Below, one piece after another: positions 1-8,678 of a stretch of DNA of 39,373 bases. This stretch comes from Prolixibacteraceae bacterium (GTDB lineage: Bacteria; Bacteroidota; Bacteroidia; Bacteroidales; Prolixibacteraceae): positions 1 through 39,373 of the forward strand of contig JAFGEV010000193.1 in the NCBI GenBank assembly GCA_016931385.1, given 5' to 3'. The notes under the pieces were generated by a model that worked only from the letters and a program-made list of their open reading frames with translations, did no database searches and was not told where the DNA came from. Positions within the stretch are counted from its first letter, which is position 1. Every line of letters starts with the position of its first letter. Position numbers and translations under genes: made by a program.

Positions 1-320
1 GGAGAGGGAATCCCGATGATCCCGATGAGAATCGGGAGATATCGGGAAGCCCTGGCAGGACATCAAAGAGAGTTCCGTAATATATGGGGTTCTCATTTTT
101 TTATTTCTCCCTTTTTCTTTTTATTTTGCGGTTGTTCTATTGTTTTTTTAATTCCATTGGAAGCCGGGTTTAAGCAGTCTGCTTTTTTTGTTTCTAAACA
201 CTATCAAAAATTTCGTTGTCTGTATAAAATCCATTCACCGGATTATTACTGATTCTGTTTCCTTAATGGGAGGGAACCTGTTCGTTCCCGCATGTTATAA
301 TTCTGAAACACCCGAAAATA
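1..320. other. Left-edge intergenic stretch with two inverted repeats
   Basis: I see no convincing gene here; the short open frames have no recognisable content. Positions 11-47 hold a nested inverted repeat: two direct copies of TCCCGATGA (11-19, 20-28) face two ATCGGGA copies (31-37, 41-47), with a GAGA loop at 27-30. A second perfect inverted repeat, GGGAAC (272-277) and GTTCCC (284-289) with a 6-base loop, lies about 30 bases before the symporter start. It could be an operator or a 5'-leader hairpin. Function is unknown. Confidence 0.4.
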
Positions 321-1733
321 ATGAGTTGGATCGATCTGTCAATTTTTTGTGTTTACCTTCTGGCCATGCTTGGCGTGGGCGTTTACTTTATGCGGCATAA
401 CAAAACTACCGACGATTATTATGTAGGGGGCAGGCAATTGAAGAGTTTTCATATTGGCTTGTCGGTTGTTGCCACCGATGTTGGCGGGGGGTTTTCGATC
501 GGGCTTGGGGGACTTGGGTTTACCATGGGGCTTTCGGGAAGCTGGCTCCTGTTTACCGGCCTGCTGGGAGCATGGCTAAGCGGGGTACTGTTAATTCCCC
601 GTGTTGCTGATCTGGCACGAAAAAAAGGTTTTCTTTCCTTCCCCCAGTTTCTTGAATATATATTCGACAAAAGGGTTGCCATGATTGCCGGCATAATATC
701 GGCTATAGGCTACCTTGGATTTACAAGCTCACAGATACTGGCCGGGGCAAAACTGGCATCCTCGACATTTCCTTCGCTTACGCTTACAAATGCTCTTTTG
801 GCTATGGGTGTAATTGCCGTGACATATACTGTTTTAGGCGGACTGAAAGCAGTTATTTACACCGATACCATTCAGTGGATTGTTCTCATGGCCGGCCTTA
901 TTTTAGTTGGATTACCTTTTGCGTATGTTAAAATCGGTGGTATTGAAGCAATAAAACAAACTCTTGCACCATCGTTTTTATCTTTAAGATCAGTTAGTTG
1001 GCAACAAATTACAAACTGGATGTTTACAATCATCCCGATCTGGTTCATTGGTATGACTTTATACCAGCGGATTTACGCATCGAAGGATACAAAAACAGCA
1101 CAACGGGGCTGGTTCATTGCCGGTCTGTTCGAATATCCGGTGATGGCATTTATCGGGGTAATATTGGGAATGTTTGCCAGGGTGGCTCTCGAAAACGGCA
1201 TGTTGCCCGGTTACAACAGCACCAACCTCGATGCCGAAATGGGTTTGCCCGTGTTGCTTCGTACCGTTTTGCCGGTGGGATTTTTAGGCATTGTCCTTTC
1301 AGCATATTTCTCGGCCATCATGTCAACAGCCGATAGTTGTTTAATGGCCTCATCGGGGAACATACTAACGGATGTGCTTAAAAAGCACAACTCAAAACAC
1401 AGCTTACGGTATTCCCAGCTTTTAACATTGCTGGTAGGTATTGTAGCATTGTTCCTGGCACTGAAAATGAATAGTGTATTAACATTGATGTTGCATTCCT
1501 ATTCGTTTATGGTCTCGGGAATGATTGTACCTGTAATGGCTGCATTGTTCTCAAAAAGGCCTGATCCGGTGGCAGCCTTGGTTTCAATGATTGTTGGTGG
1601 TTCCGTTACATTGATATTGATTATTTCAAATGTATCTCTTCCATTTGAACTGGATGCAAACATTTATGGAATTGGATTCTCACTGATCATTTATCTGATC
1701 ATTTCAGGAATAAATAAAAAAGCGGGACGTTAA
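321..1733 (+). CDS. Sodium:solute symporter family (SSS) transporter
   Basis: This inner-membrane transporter most likely couples uptake of a small organic solute to Na+ entry. The 470-residue product is almost entirely hydrophobic, with about 12-13 predicted membrane segments, normal for the SSS/LeuT-fold family. Family hallmarks are visible: YYVGGRQL after the first helix (residues about 34-41), VVATDVGGGFSIG in the sodium-site helix, GGLKAVIYTDTIQ in the middle, and SAIMSTADSCLMASSGNI in a later helix. The start ATG follows a short AT-rich leader. The substrate cannot be assigned; sugars, myo-inositol, proline, pantothenate and sialic acid are all used in the family. It stands alone, convergent with the GIN-domain genes, and its stop codon lies in the loop of their terminator. 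Confidence 0.9.
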   Translation: MSWIDLSIFCVYLLAMLGVGVYFMRHNKTTDDYYVGGRQLKSFHIGLSVVATDVGGGFSIGLGGLGFTMGLSGSWLLFTGLLGAWLSGVLLIPRVADLARKKGFLSFPQFLEYIFDKRVAMIAGIISAIGYLGFTSSQILAGAKLASSTFPSLTLTNALLAMGVIAVTYTVLGGLKAVIYTDTIQWIVLMAGLILVGLPFAYVKIGGIEAIKQTLAPSFLSLRSVSWQQITNWMFTIIPIWFIGMTLYQRIYASKDTKTAQRGWFIAGLFEYPVMAFIGVILGMFARVALENGMLPGYNSTNLDAEMGLPVLLRTVLPVGFLGIVLSAYFSAIMSTADSCLMASSGNILTDVLKKHNSKHSLRYSQLLTLLVGIVALFLALKMNSVLTLMLHSYSFMVSGMIVPVMAALFSKRPDPVAALVSMIVGGSVTLILIISNVSLPFELDANIYGIGFSLIIYLIISGINKKAGR

Positions 1734-1748
1734 AACAACATCCCGCTT
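1715..1748 (-). terminator. Intrinsic terminator of the GIN-domain operon, inside the symporter 3' end
   Basis: Read on the minus strand, an 8-bp perfect stem AAGCGGGA/TCCCGCTT (plus coordinates 1741-1748 and 1720-1727) is followed by a run of six T. It ends transcription from the minus-strand gene that stops at 1782. The plus-strand symporter stop codon (1731-1733) lies in the hairpin loop. There is no T run on the plus side, so it should act mainly on the minus strand. Confidence 0.75.
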
Positions 1749-1781
1749 GCAAAGGGTTTATGGTAATTTATAAAAGGGACG

Positions 1782-2567
1782 TTAATTTACCCTGACTAAA
1801 TTGCCAACACTCGTGTCGCTGACATTTACCACGGGATTTCCTTTGAAAAATACACTTCCGGTACTCGATATGATTGCATTCAGGTAATCGGTTACATACA
1901 CATGGGCATCGCCCGTACTGCTGGTTTCAACCCGGCATTCTTTCGACATAAGTTCGTAGGCATTGTAATTGCCGGTACTGCTGATATCAACCCATTGTTT
2001 TTCACAAGTTCCCGTTATTTTTACATTCCCGGTACTGCTCTGTTTTACATTTACTTCAAAAGCATCGGCATTGATTGATATATTCCCGGTTGAGCTTGAA
2101 CGGATTGAAAGCTCTTCGGTAATGTTAAACTGCCCGTAACATACAATGTTACCTGTACTGTTGCTTGTGAGGTCGAAATATTGCATTGGGCTGAATTCTT
2201 CAACGGTAATGTTCCCTGTGCTCCCAACCTCAACCGATTCAAGTTCGGGAACGGTAACAAATATCTTCATCTGAAAATTGGAATAGCTACCGTTTTTCAG
2301 GTCAACAATCAGGCGCCCATTGATTACTTTCAGTTCGAGAAAGGACATTATGTTCTCGTGGCCCTCGGCAATAACCGATTGAACATCGCCCTGTACAATG
2401 TCAATGTCAATCACGGTTTCACCTGCGACCGAATTAAATTCAGCAACTGTGAACTCCTCGGTCACAATTGGCCCGCTGCCAATTATATGTCCGTAAGGTT
2501 GAAAATAGCATGAGCTAAAGCTTGCAATTAAAAATGCAAATACAAATAATTTAATTAGTGTTTTCAT
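1782..2567 (-). CDS. GIN-domain (DUF2807) lipoprotein with STGN repeats
   Basis: This is a secreted lipoprotein of unknown role in the 'putative auto-transporter adhesin, head GIN domain' family that is abundant in Bacteroidota. The N terminus is a lipoprotein signal with a lipobox ending SFSSC (Cys20). From about residue 35 the protein is a beta-rich repeat built around S-T-G-[N/D/S] turns at residues 116, 137, 159, 178, 197, 217 and 235, with a final SVGN at 253. The 18-22 residue spacing suits one turn of a right-handed beta-helix each. It follows a paralogous gene by 19 bases on the same strand, so the two are probably co-transcribed. An adhesin or envelope-sensing role is only the family's nominal annotation. 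Confidence 0.8.
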   Translation of the reverse strand: MKTLIKLFVFAFLIASFSSCYFQPYGHIIGSGPIVTEEFTVAEFNSVAGETVIDIDIVQGDVQSVIAEGHENIMSFLELKVINGRLIVDLKNGSYSNFQMKIFVTVPELESVEVGSTGNITVEEFSPMQYFDLTSNSTGNIVCYGQFNITEELSIRSSSTGNISINADAFEVNVKQSSTGNVKITGTCEKQWVDISSTGNYNAYELMSKECRVETSSTGDAHVYVTDYLNAIISSTGSVFFKGNPVVNVSDTSVGNLVRVN

Positions 2568-2586
2568 GGCTTTTTTATTTTTAATG

Positions 2587-3291
2587 TTAATCTCTTTTGT
2601 GAATATTTCCTGAACCCGTTATGGTTGAATTTATCTTGGGCGAACCCGTGTAGTTAATATTGCCAGCCCCAAGTATCCAGGCACTTAAATAGTCTGCTAT
2701 ATGAACATAGCAGTTTCCAAAACCTCCCATTCTGACATTTCCATACCTGGCTGTCAGAAGGTTTGCCCGCAAGTTCCCGGCTCCGGTAATGATCGTGTTT
2801 ATTTCGGTTAATGTATCGTTGCCGGCAAGTGTGATATCGCCATTTCCGGTAATAATTGCTTCGATGCTCTTGCATTTCAGGTTTGCAATGCTGATATCGC
2901 CCGAGCCAGTTACATAAAGTTCAAGATGCCCGGTTTCGATAGGTTTTTCAGCAAATATATTTCCTGAACCTAAAATGCTTAAACGGTTAATATTGGGTGT
3001 GATAACTTTGATTGTGACAGGCCCCGGTTCAAAACAACTGAACCACATATCATGAAAACTATACCTGATCATGAGCCTTTCATCCTCGATATTTGCAATC
3101 AGTTTATAAAGGGTTTGCGGTTTTGCTGTAACCTCAATTGAATATTCATCCCCCTGTTCGATATAAAGTTCAGCTGATATAAGCAGCGATATTTCATTAA
3201 ACGGGCTGGTTTCCCTTTTTTCAGTATCGCCATATACATTCTGAATAGATATTAAAACCATCAACAATGTGATGTGGAAAAATCGTTTCAT
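2587..3291 (-). CDS. GIN-domain (DUF2807) exported protein
   Basis: This is the first gene of the GIN pair. The 234-residue product begins with a cleavable signal peptide (MKRFFHITLLMVLISIQNVYG) without a clear lipobox Cys, so it is probably periplasmic or exported rather than lipid-anchored. The body carries repeated G-x-G-[N/D] turns (LGSGNIF, TGSGDIS, TGNGDIT, TGAGNLR, GGFGNCY, LGAGNIN, TGSGNIH), again fitting a beta-helix. The motif differs from the STGN of its downstream neighbour, so the two are diverged paralogues rather than a recent copy. The molecular function is unknown. Confidence 0.75.
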   Translation of the reverse strand: MKRFFHITLLMVLISIQNVYGDTEKRETSPFNEISLLISAELYIEQGDEYSIEVTAKPQTLYKLIANIEDERLMIRYSFHDMWFSCFEPGPVTIKVITPNINRLSILGSGNIFAEKPIETGHLELYVTGSGDISIANLKCKSIEAIITGNGDITLAGNDTLTEINTIITGAGNLRANLLTARYGNVRMGGFGNCYVHIADYLSAWILGAGNINYTGSPKINSTITGSGNIHKRD

Positions 3292-3388
3292 GCCAAATAA
3301 ATTAAAAAACTTACACCCTATTAGACATGAATTTTTTTAAAGCGTTGCTAAAAACGATTAAAATTTATTTGATTTTTTCTAAAATCGG

Positions 3389-3919
3389 CTAATTGAGGTC
3401 GTACAGTCCCTCGGGATATTCAACAGTGATGGTTTTTTGTTTTTTGTCAACCGAAATAATGAGTTTGTCATTCAGCGGGAGTAAAACTTCTTTTTCTCCA
3501 AAAACAACTGTGGCTACAATATTACCTCTATAGTCATGAATTTCGCTAATTATTCCGGCCTCGCCAATAATTGGATCAATTACTGAAAATCCTTTCAGAT
3601 AAGAAGCGCCTGCTTTTTCATGATTTTTGATAAGTAGCTGGTTGTCGATGAAAACCCTGCAGCCAACAAATCCGGCGGCTTTTTCTTTCGATCCGATCAG
3701 TTCGAAAAGAAAAGAAGCCGTGTCGTCGCCCCTGAAATCAATTTCGAGTATTGGAAACGGAACAAGCAAACCTTCAATTTCGAAAAAGAGAAAATCGGTT
3801 TCTTCAAGGATTTCATCCAGGCCCTTGTCGTAAACTACCAACAATTCCCCTTTAATCGCATGGGTTTTTTTTATAAAGCCTATTTGTGTAAAATTGCCCT
3901 TTTCAATTTTCTTTTTCAA
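3389..3919 (-). CDS. rimM: Ribosome maturation factor RimM
   Basis: RimM assists late assembly of the 30S ribosomal subunit head, binding ribosomal protein S19. The 176-residue length is normal. The N-terminal barrel has the diagnostic GFIKKTHAIKGEL (residues about 14-26; family pattern G-x-[IL]-x-x-x-H-G-[IL]-x-G-E). The C-terminal PRC-barrel shows VLLPLNDKLIISVD followed by the typical EYPEGLYDL ending. No in-frame ATG precedes the conserved region, so the start is TTG at 3919. It is divergent from the aspartate kinase gene, with a roughly 130-base shared upstream region, and tail-to-head with the GIN pair about 100 bases away. Confidence 0.9.
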   Translation of the reverse strand: MKKKIEKGNFTQIGFIKKTHAIKGELLVVYDKGLDEILEETDFLFFEIEGLLVPFPILEIDFRGDDTASFLFELIGSKEKAAGFVGCRVFIDNQLLIKNHEKAGASYLKGFSVIDPIIGEAGIISEIHDYRGNIVATVVFGEKEVLLPLNDKLIISVDKKQKTITVEYPEGLYDLN

Positions 3920-4051
3920 AACGATCGATTTTGGGCATCAAAGATACAACTTCAATTCCCTAATAATTCCATATCAAATGAACATTATTGATCAAAATTT
4001 GTGTTTGAATTTTTTCTGGGTATCTTTCATCAAAAAATTAAAACAAAAAAT

Positions 4052-5314
4052 ATGCGTGTTTTCAAGTTTGGAGGCGCATCGGTAAAAGATGCGCCAGCAG
4101 TGAAAAACCTGGCCTCTATTGTTTCAGCTTCCGAAGGGAACCTTGTGATAGTGATTTCAGCAATGGGCAAAACAACCAATGCACTTGAGGAATTGATCAG
4201 GCTTTATTTTAAGCGTGATGAAAAAAAGTGGGAACAATTTTCCTTAATCAGAAATTACCATGACCAGATAATAAGCGGACTTTTTCAAAACGGCGACAGC
4301 ATATTTTCTGAAATTGACACACTCTATTATAAAATTGAGGAACGACTGAACCGTTTGCCTTCGCTCGATTTCGATTTTGAATACGACCAGTTTATTTGCT
4401 TTGGCGAGTTGTTGTCAACAAAAATTGTAAGCGCATACCTGAACAAAAACGGGATCAGGAACAAGTGGATGGATATCAGGTTTTGCCTGAAAACCGACGA
4501 TAAATGGCGCGAGGCAAATATCGACTGGGAGCTTTCAGATGATCTTGTTAAAGAAGCTTTTACTTTTGGAGAAGAAAGGATTTTCATTACCCAGGGTTTT
4601 ATTGGCGCAACAATATCCGATTTGACAACCTCGCTGGGGCGTGAAGGATCGGACTACACCGCCGCAATTTTGGGGAATATTTTAAATGCCGAAAAGGTTG
4701 AAGTATGGAAAGATGTGCCGGGTATTTTAAATGCCGATCCTCAATTTTTCAAAAACCCGGTAAAAGTTGACGAGATGAGTTACCGTGAAGCTGTAGAACT
4801 TACTTTCTTTGGGGCAAAGGTAATTCATCCAAAAACCATAAAACCACTAAAAAACAAAAACATTCCCTTGTACGTCAGGTCGTTTATCGACCCATCGTCA
4901 AGCGGCACAATAATTGGCCCCGGCCAAGACCGTGAATATATAAACCCATTGCCTGTTTATATTATGAAGGAGAAACAGGTGCTGATAACCATTTCACAAC
5001 CCGATTTTTCTTTTATGAATGAAAAGAGTATGGCGTGGGTATTTGCAATTTTTTCGGAACTCGAAATGAAGATTAACCTGCTTCAACTTTCAGCCCTGAA
5101 CCTTTCGATATCGATTGATGTTCCCGAACACGGTGTGATTGAACTGATTGAAAGGTTGTCGGAAGAATTCGAAGTGCGCTACAACGATAATTTAAGCCTT
5201 ATTACAATCAGGCATTTCACACCCGAAGCAATCGAGAAAGAGATTAGTCACAGGTTGGTTTATGTTGAACAACGCACACGCCGTATAGCCCGTTTCCTTG
5301 TAAAAAGGGAATAA
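4052..5314 (+). CDS. Aspartate kinase (monofunctional)
   Basis: It phosphorylates L-aspartate with ATP to give aspartyl-4-phosphate, the first step to lysine, threonine, methionine and diaminopimelate. From the ATG at 4052 the product is 420 residues and opens directly with the amino-acid-kinase motif MRVFKFGGASV. An open frame upstream to 4001 exists but adds unrelated residues, so I prefer 4052. Further hallmarks are FITQGFIGA, GREGSDYTAAILG (nucleotide and aspartate site) and VIHPKTIKPL. The C-terminal third holds two ACT-like segments, so feedback control by an end product is likely. There is no homoserine dehydrogenase fusion. Confidence 0.92.
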   Translation: MRVFKFGGASVKDAPAVKNLASIVSASEGNLVIVISAMGKTTNALEELIRLYFKRDEKKWEQFSLIRNYHDQIISGLFQNGDSIFSEIDTLYYKIEERLNRLPSLDFDFEYDQFICFGELLSTKIVSAYLNKNGIRNKWMDIRFCLKTDDKWREANIDWELSDDLVKEAFTFGEERIFITQGFIGATISDLTTSLGREGSDYTAAILGNILNAEKVEVWKDVPGILNADPQFFKNPVKVDEMSYREAVELTFFGAKVIHPKTIKPLKNKNIPLYVRSFIDPSSSGTIIGPGQDREYINPLPVYIMKEKQVLITISQPDFSFMNEKSMAWVFAIFSELEMKINLLQLSALNLSISIDVPEHGVIELIERLSEEFEVRYNDNLSLITIRHFTPEAIEKEISHRLVYVEQRTRRIARFLVKRE

Positions 5315-5386
5315 GGCAAAACCGATAGTCTGTCCAATAATATTCTCCTGTTAATTCAATTCATTTAATCTTTCTGTATCATCAAA

Positions 5387-5414
5387 CATCCAGCATCCAG
5401 TATCCAGCATCAGG
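5387..5414. repeat. Tandem heptamer repeat CATCCAG x4
   Basis: Four head-to-tail 7-base units are visible: CATCCAG, CATCCAG, TATCCAG, CATCAGG. The last unit contains the stop codon of the minus-strand KAS III-like gene (5410-5412). This is a short-unit array that could vary by slippage. In this position copy changes would alter only the gene's stop and 3' end. Confidence 0.7.
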
Positions 5415-6495
5415 GTTCTCTGTATATTACTGCATTGATATTCATGCCGGCGCCAACCGAAGTAAATATGATGTTATCACCACTTTCAATTTTGTGACCA
5501 TCGAGTTTGCCTTTCTTAATCAGGTCGTACATGGTTGGGATTGTGGCTGCCGATGTATTCCCCAGTTTATTTATGGTCATGGGCATAATGTTATTGGTCG
5601 ATCCCTTTATCTTGTATAATTTCATTAAGCGCTGGCAAATAGCTTCATCCATTTTTTGGTTTGCCTGGTGTATCAATACCTTTTTAATCTCGTGCAATTC
5701 CAGTCCGGCTTTTTTCAGGGCATCCATTGCCACGTTTGGCACATTTTGAAGGGCATATACATATACTTTGTGCCCCTGCATGTTAATGTATCTTTTAGTC
5801 TGGTCGTGTTCGGGGTTAAGCGACGGTCCCTGCACGAGCAGTTCCGACCACTCAACAGCATCGGTCCTTTCGGCATGTGACAATACGCCAACAGGGGTTT
5901 CGCTTTCGGTTGCTTCAACAATTGCCGCCCCTGCACCGTCGGCAAAAAGCATCAGGTCGCGGTCGAAGGGATCGCCAACACGCGAGTTCATATCGGCCCC
6001 GATAACAAGCCCGCGTTTGTATGTACCCGATTTGATAAACGAGTTGGCGATGATAAGCGCCTGTACCCATCCCGGGCAACCGGCTAAAACATCGAAAGCC
6101 ACAATTGACGGCTTTATGATGTTGAGCAGTTCTTTAACCCGGGCAGCAACATTTGGAATAAGCATGCTTCGTTGGGTATCGTATTCCATGTCGCCAAAGT
6201 TATGGCCAACAATAATAAAATCGAGCGAGTCGGGATCAATGCCTGAACTCTCCAGCGCATCTTTTGCGGCAAGGGCTCCAAGGTCGGAGGTCATTTGTTC
6301 GGGCTTTGCCCAACGCCGTTCTTCAATGTTGGTTATCTCGAGAAATTTTTCAATGATCTCTTCATTTGATTTATCAAATAATTCGCGGTTTTTTGGATCG
6401 AAAAATTTGTGATCCAAAAAGTCTTCGTTCTTTATTAGAATTTCCGGTATATAACTTCCGGTAGCGATGATGGTTGTGTAAAGCTTTTTGCTCAT
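5410..6495 (-). CDS. 3-oxoacyl-ACP synthase III family protein (FabH-like)
   Basis: This is a thiolase-fold condensing enzyme. Classical FabH joins acetyl-CoA to malonyl-ACP to start fatty-acid synthesis. All three catalytic residues are visible: Cys140 in LAGCPGWVQ, His276 in LIHQANQ, and Asn313 in NKLGNTSAATIP. The length (361 residues) is about 40 more than typical FabH (about 317-330). Some of the excess is an extended N-terminal part (residues 25-60) and a segment around residues 100-130 (GDMEYDTQRSM and after). It may therefore prime with another acyl group or serve a specialised lipid pathway, so I do not give the name fabH. It lies 9 bases after lpxH on the same strand, so they share a transcript. 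Confidence 0.85.
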   Translation of the reverse strand: MSKKLYTTIIATGSYIPEILIKNEDFLDHKFFDPKNRELFDKSNEEIIEKFLEITNIEERRWAKPEQMTSDLGALAAKDALESSGIDPDSLDFIIVGHNFGDMEYDTQRSMLIPNVAARVKELLNIIKPSIVAFDVLAGCPGWVQALIIANSFIKSGTYKRGLVIGADMNSRVGDPFDRDLMLFADGAGAAIVEATESETPVGVLSHAERTDAVEWSELLVQGPSLNPEHDQTKRYINMQGHKVYVYALQNVPNVAMDALKKAGLELHEIKKVLIHQANQKMDEAICQRLMKLYKIKGSTNNIMPMTINKLGNTSAATIPTMYDLIKKGKLDGHKIESGDNIIFTSVGAGMNINAVIYREP

Positions 6496-6504
6496 AACAA
6501 ATAA

Positions 6505-7269
6505 CTAATCAGTTAAATTTTTTTGTGAATATATTTTTAGCTCAACTTTATCCCCGTCAAAAACGGCATATGAATAGTAATTCAACCACTCTCCAAGGAA
6601 GAAAAGCTGGCAATTTAAATCAATTTCTTTATTAACAAGTATGTGTCGATGACCAAAAATAAAGTAGTCGACTTTTTTGTTCTTGATATAATTTTGTGCA
6701 AATAAAACATTTGCTTCTTTTTCAATATCGTTTGTTGTTTCCGCTTCGGTCCCTTTTGCAATTCTGCTTTGTTTGGCCCATTGATGCCCAAACCAAAGCG
6801 CAATGTTTGGATGCAGTTGTGAAAAGAAAAACTGTGCGGTTTTACTTGTAAACAGACGTTTGAGCATTAAGTACCCTTTTTCTTTGGGATCGAGCCCGTC
6901 GCCATGTGCCAGGTAAAATGTTTTCCCGTTTATTGATTTCACCAAAGGCCCGCGGTGAAGGGTTACGCCTGTTTCTGAAGGCAGATAATCGTAAACCCAA
7001 ACATCGTGATTCCCGGTAAAAAAATGCACAGGTATGCCCGAATCGGTTATTTCCGCAATTTTTCCAAGTGTACGGACAAACCCCCGTGGTACAACTTTTT
7101 TGTACTCATACCAAAAGTCAAATATATCTCCCAGCAGGTATATTTCACGGGCATCTTTTGCTGCATCGTTCAACCAGCTAACAAATAGTTTTTCCCTCTC
7201 GGAATTATTTTTTAAAGCGGGTGATCCTAAATGGACATCTGAAACAAAATATGTTATTTTATTTGCCAA
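6505..7269 (-). CDS. lpxH: UDP-2,3-diacylglucosamine diphosphatase (LpxH family)
   Basis: This metallophosphoesterase cleaves UDP-2,3-diacylglucosamine to lipid X and UMP in lipid A biosynthesis, at the inner face of the cytoplasmic membrane. The full metal-binding set is present in order: DVHLG (residues about 10-14), GDIFDFW, GNHDVW, LAHGDGLD and FGHRH. The 254 residues are normal for the Bacteroidota LpxH type. The start is TTG at 7269, since no in-frame ATG precedes the first metal motif and an AAGG lies just upstream. It is the first gene of a two-gene unit with the KAS III-like synthase, consistent with a lipid-envelope theme. Confidence 0.88.
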   Translation of the reverse strand: MANKITYFVSDVHLGSPALKNNSEREKLFVSWLNDAAKDAREIYLLGDIFDFWYEYKKVVPRGFVRTLGKIAEITDSGIPVHFFTGNHDVWVYDYLPSETGVTLHRGPLVKSINGKTFYLAHGDGLDPKEKGYLMLKRLFTSKTAQFFFSQLHPNIALWFGHQWAKQSRIAKGTEAETTNDIEKEANVLFAQNYIKNKKVDYFIFGHRHILVNKEIDLNCQLFFLGEWLNYYSYAVFDGDKVELKIYSQKNLTD

Positions 7270-7406
7270 CCTTATTTTAATATTTCAGCAAATTTTATTG
7301 CGCCTTTTTTAAAAACGGGCGCAAGTTAGAAAAATTCATAATAGATGTATAAAAAAACGTTTAGGTTTAAGTAAACTTTACGTGAACTATCGAATATTAA
7401 TAATGT

Positions 7407-8564
7407 TTAGTTCAAAATTTCGCTCAAAATATTGTAAAGAGCAGGCCCTTTTAAATCCTTTGCAAGTATGCTGCCATCTTTATCGAGTAAATAATTCGAG
7501 GGGACTGACTGAACATTGTACATCGAAAGAGCCTGAATAGAGCCCTTCATATCGCCTACATTAGCCCATGTAAGCCCATCAGCCTTTATTGCATCCTCCC
7601 AAGCAGTTTTCGAAGTGTCGATACAAATCTGATAAATCTCAAATCCCTTAGGGTGAAACTCTTTGAAGTTTTCTTTCAACACGGGGTTCATAATTCTGGA
7701 ATTCCTGTCGAATGCCGACCAGAAATGCAACAAAACAACATTTCCCCTGAGCGATACGAGTGAAATATCCTTGCCTGTTGGGTCGGGCAATACAATATCG
7801 GGGGAATTCGCACCGGTTTTCTCAATAAATTCCCTGATTTCCTGCGTCCTCAACGACTTCATCATTTGTTTTGTATCCTCGTATAAGGTTACTGCGTGTT
7901 CCGATTCCGGATACATGGAATGCAGCGCCGAGGCAGCAATTTTTATGGTTTGCAGATCCTGTATAATGTAGCTCCCGTCGTTAAATTTCTGGTAAATTGC
8001 CAGGACCGAAGCCAATGAAAATGGATTTTCGTTAATAAATTTCTTCGAGAAATCTTTTTGGTCAAGATATACATCTTCAATTTCCTTTTTCCAGGCATCG
8101 GTTTTCGCTTTGTTAACAGGCGAGATGGCATTAATATTTATTAGCGACTGAAGAGAATCGATTTTAGAATTTGAACGCGCCAGCTTTTGGTTCAACTCCT
8201 GAACTTTTAATGAACCATATGAACCTTCAACATGGTAATCGTTTGAGTAACTGATAAAGTCGGCTGAAAAACCAACATTTTCGGAAGAATCGATTAAGAG
8301 CGTGATAAATTTCTGATTATTTATTTTTAACAGGAAGAAGGTTGGATGGCTAACATTACCCTCCAAAAAGAACCTTCCTTTGTTGTCAATCTTTGAGGAG
8401 TCGAAGGGTACACTGCCATTTATACCAAGCTTTTCGAGATAGATCTTCGATGAAGGGCAATTGGTAACTACCCCGCTAACACTAATATTTGATGGTTTTT
8501 TACAGGAAAAGGCCAGAAATATTAATGCGGTAAACAGAATAAATTTATGCACGTTTTGAATCAT
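7407..8564 (-). CDS. DUF4369/TlpA-type thioredoxin-fold lipoprotein lacking the CxxC
   Basis: This is a periplasm-facing lipoprotein with a lipobox ending AFSC (Cys21), an N-terminal DUF4369-like beta domain (residues about 28-110), a helical linker, and a C-terminal AhpC/TSA-thioredoxin domain (residues about 250-385). The active-site region reads F281-W-S-A-F-D-R-N-S-R290, where TlpA/ResA proteins have FWASWCxPCR. Both redox cysteines are therefore replaced, by Asp286 and Ser289. The cis-proline loop (QSVPSNYLLD) is retained. It cannot act as a classic thiol oxidoreductase and is more likely a binding or chaperone-like relative. It is divergent from ribF. Confidence 0.85.
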   Translation of the reverse strand: MIQNVHKFILFTALIFLAFSCKKPSNISVSGVVTNCPSSKIYLEKLGINGSVPFDSSKIDNKGRFFLEGNVSHPTFFLLKINNQKFITLLIDSSENVGFSADFISYSNDYHVEGSYGSLKVQELNQKLARSNSKIDSLQSLININAISPVNKAKTDAWKKEIEDVYLDQKDFSKKFINENPFSLASVLAIYQKFNDGSYIIQDLQTIKIAASALHSMYPESEHAVTLYEDTKQMMKSLRTQEIREFIEKTGANSPDIVLPDPTGKDISLVSLRGNVVLLHFWSAFDRNSRIMNPVLKENFKEFHPKGFEIYQICIDTSKTAWEDAIKADGLTWANVGDMKGSIQALSMYNVQSVPSNYLLDKDGSILAKDLKGPALYNILSEILN

Positions 8565-8645
8565 TTTTTTTTAATTTACTGCTAAAATAATAATTTGAAA
8601 CAAAGCGCTTAATTTTCTAACATTTTTTAACCTGCATTATTTCCT

Positions 8646-8653
8646 TAATTTTG
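8646..8653 (+). promoter_or_regulatory. Bacteroidota -7 promoter element for ribF
   Basis: TAATTTTG matches the Bacteroidota -7 consensus TAnnTTTG and lies 26 bases before the TTG start of ribF. No convincing -33 TTTG was found at the usual distance, so the call rests on the -7 box alone. Confidence 0.45.
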
Positions 8654-8678
8654 CCACGCATTTTTAGTTGTTAAGGTT

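Noticed and set aside
16-252. Open frame of 78 codons at the left edge
   Set aside because: Its first part reads through the inverted repeat and the rest is low-complexity Phe/Leu; no family features.
5768-6412. 214-codon plus-strand frame inside the KAS III-like gene
   Set aside because: Antisense shadow; Ser/Pro/Ala-rich composition is a by-product of the real gene's codon use.
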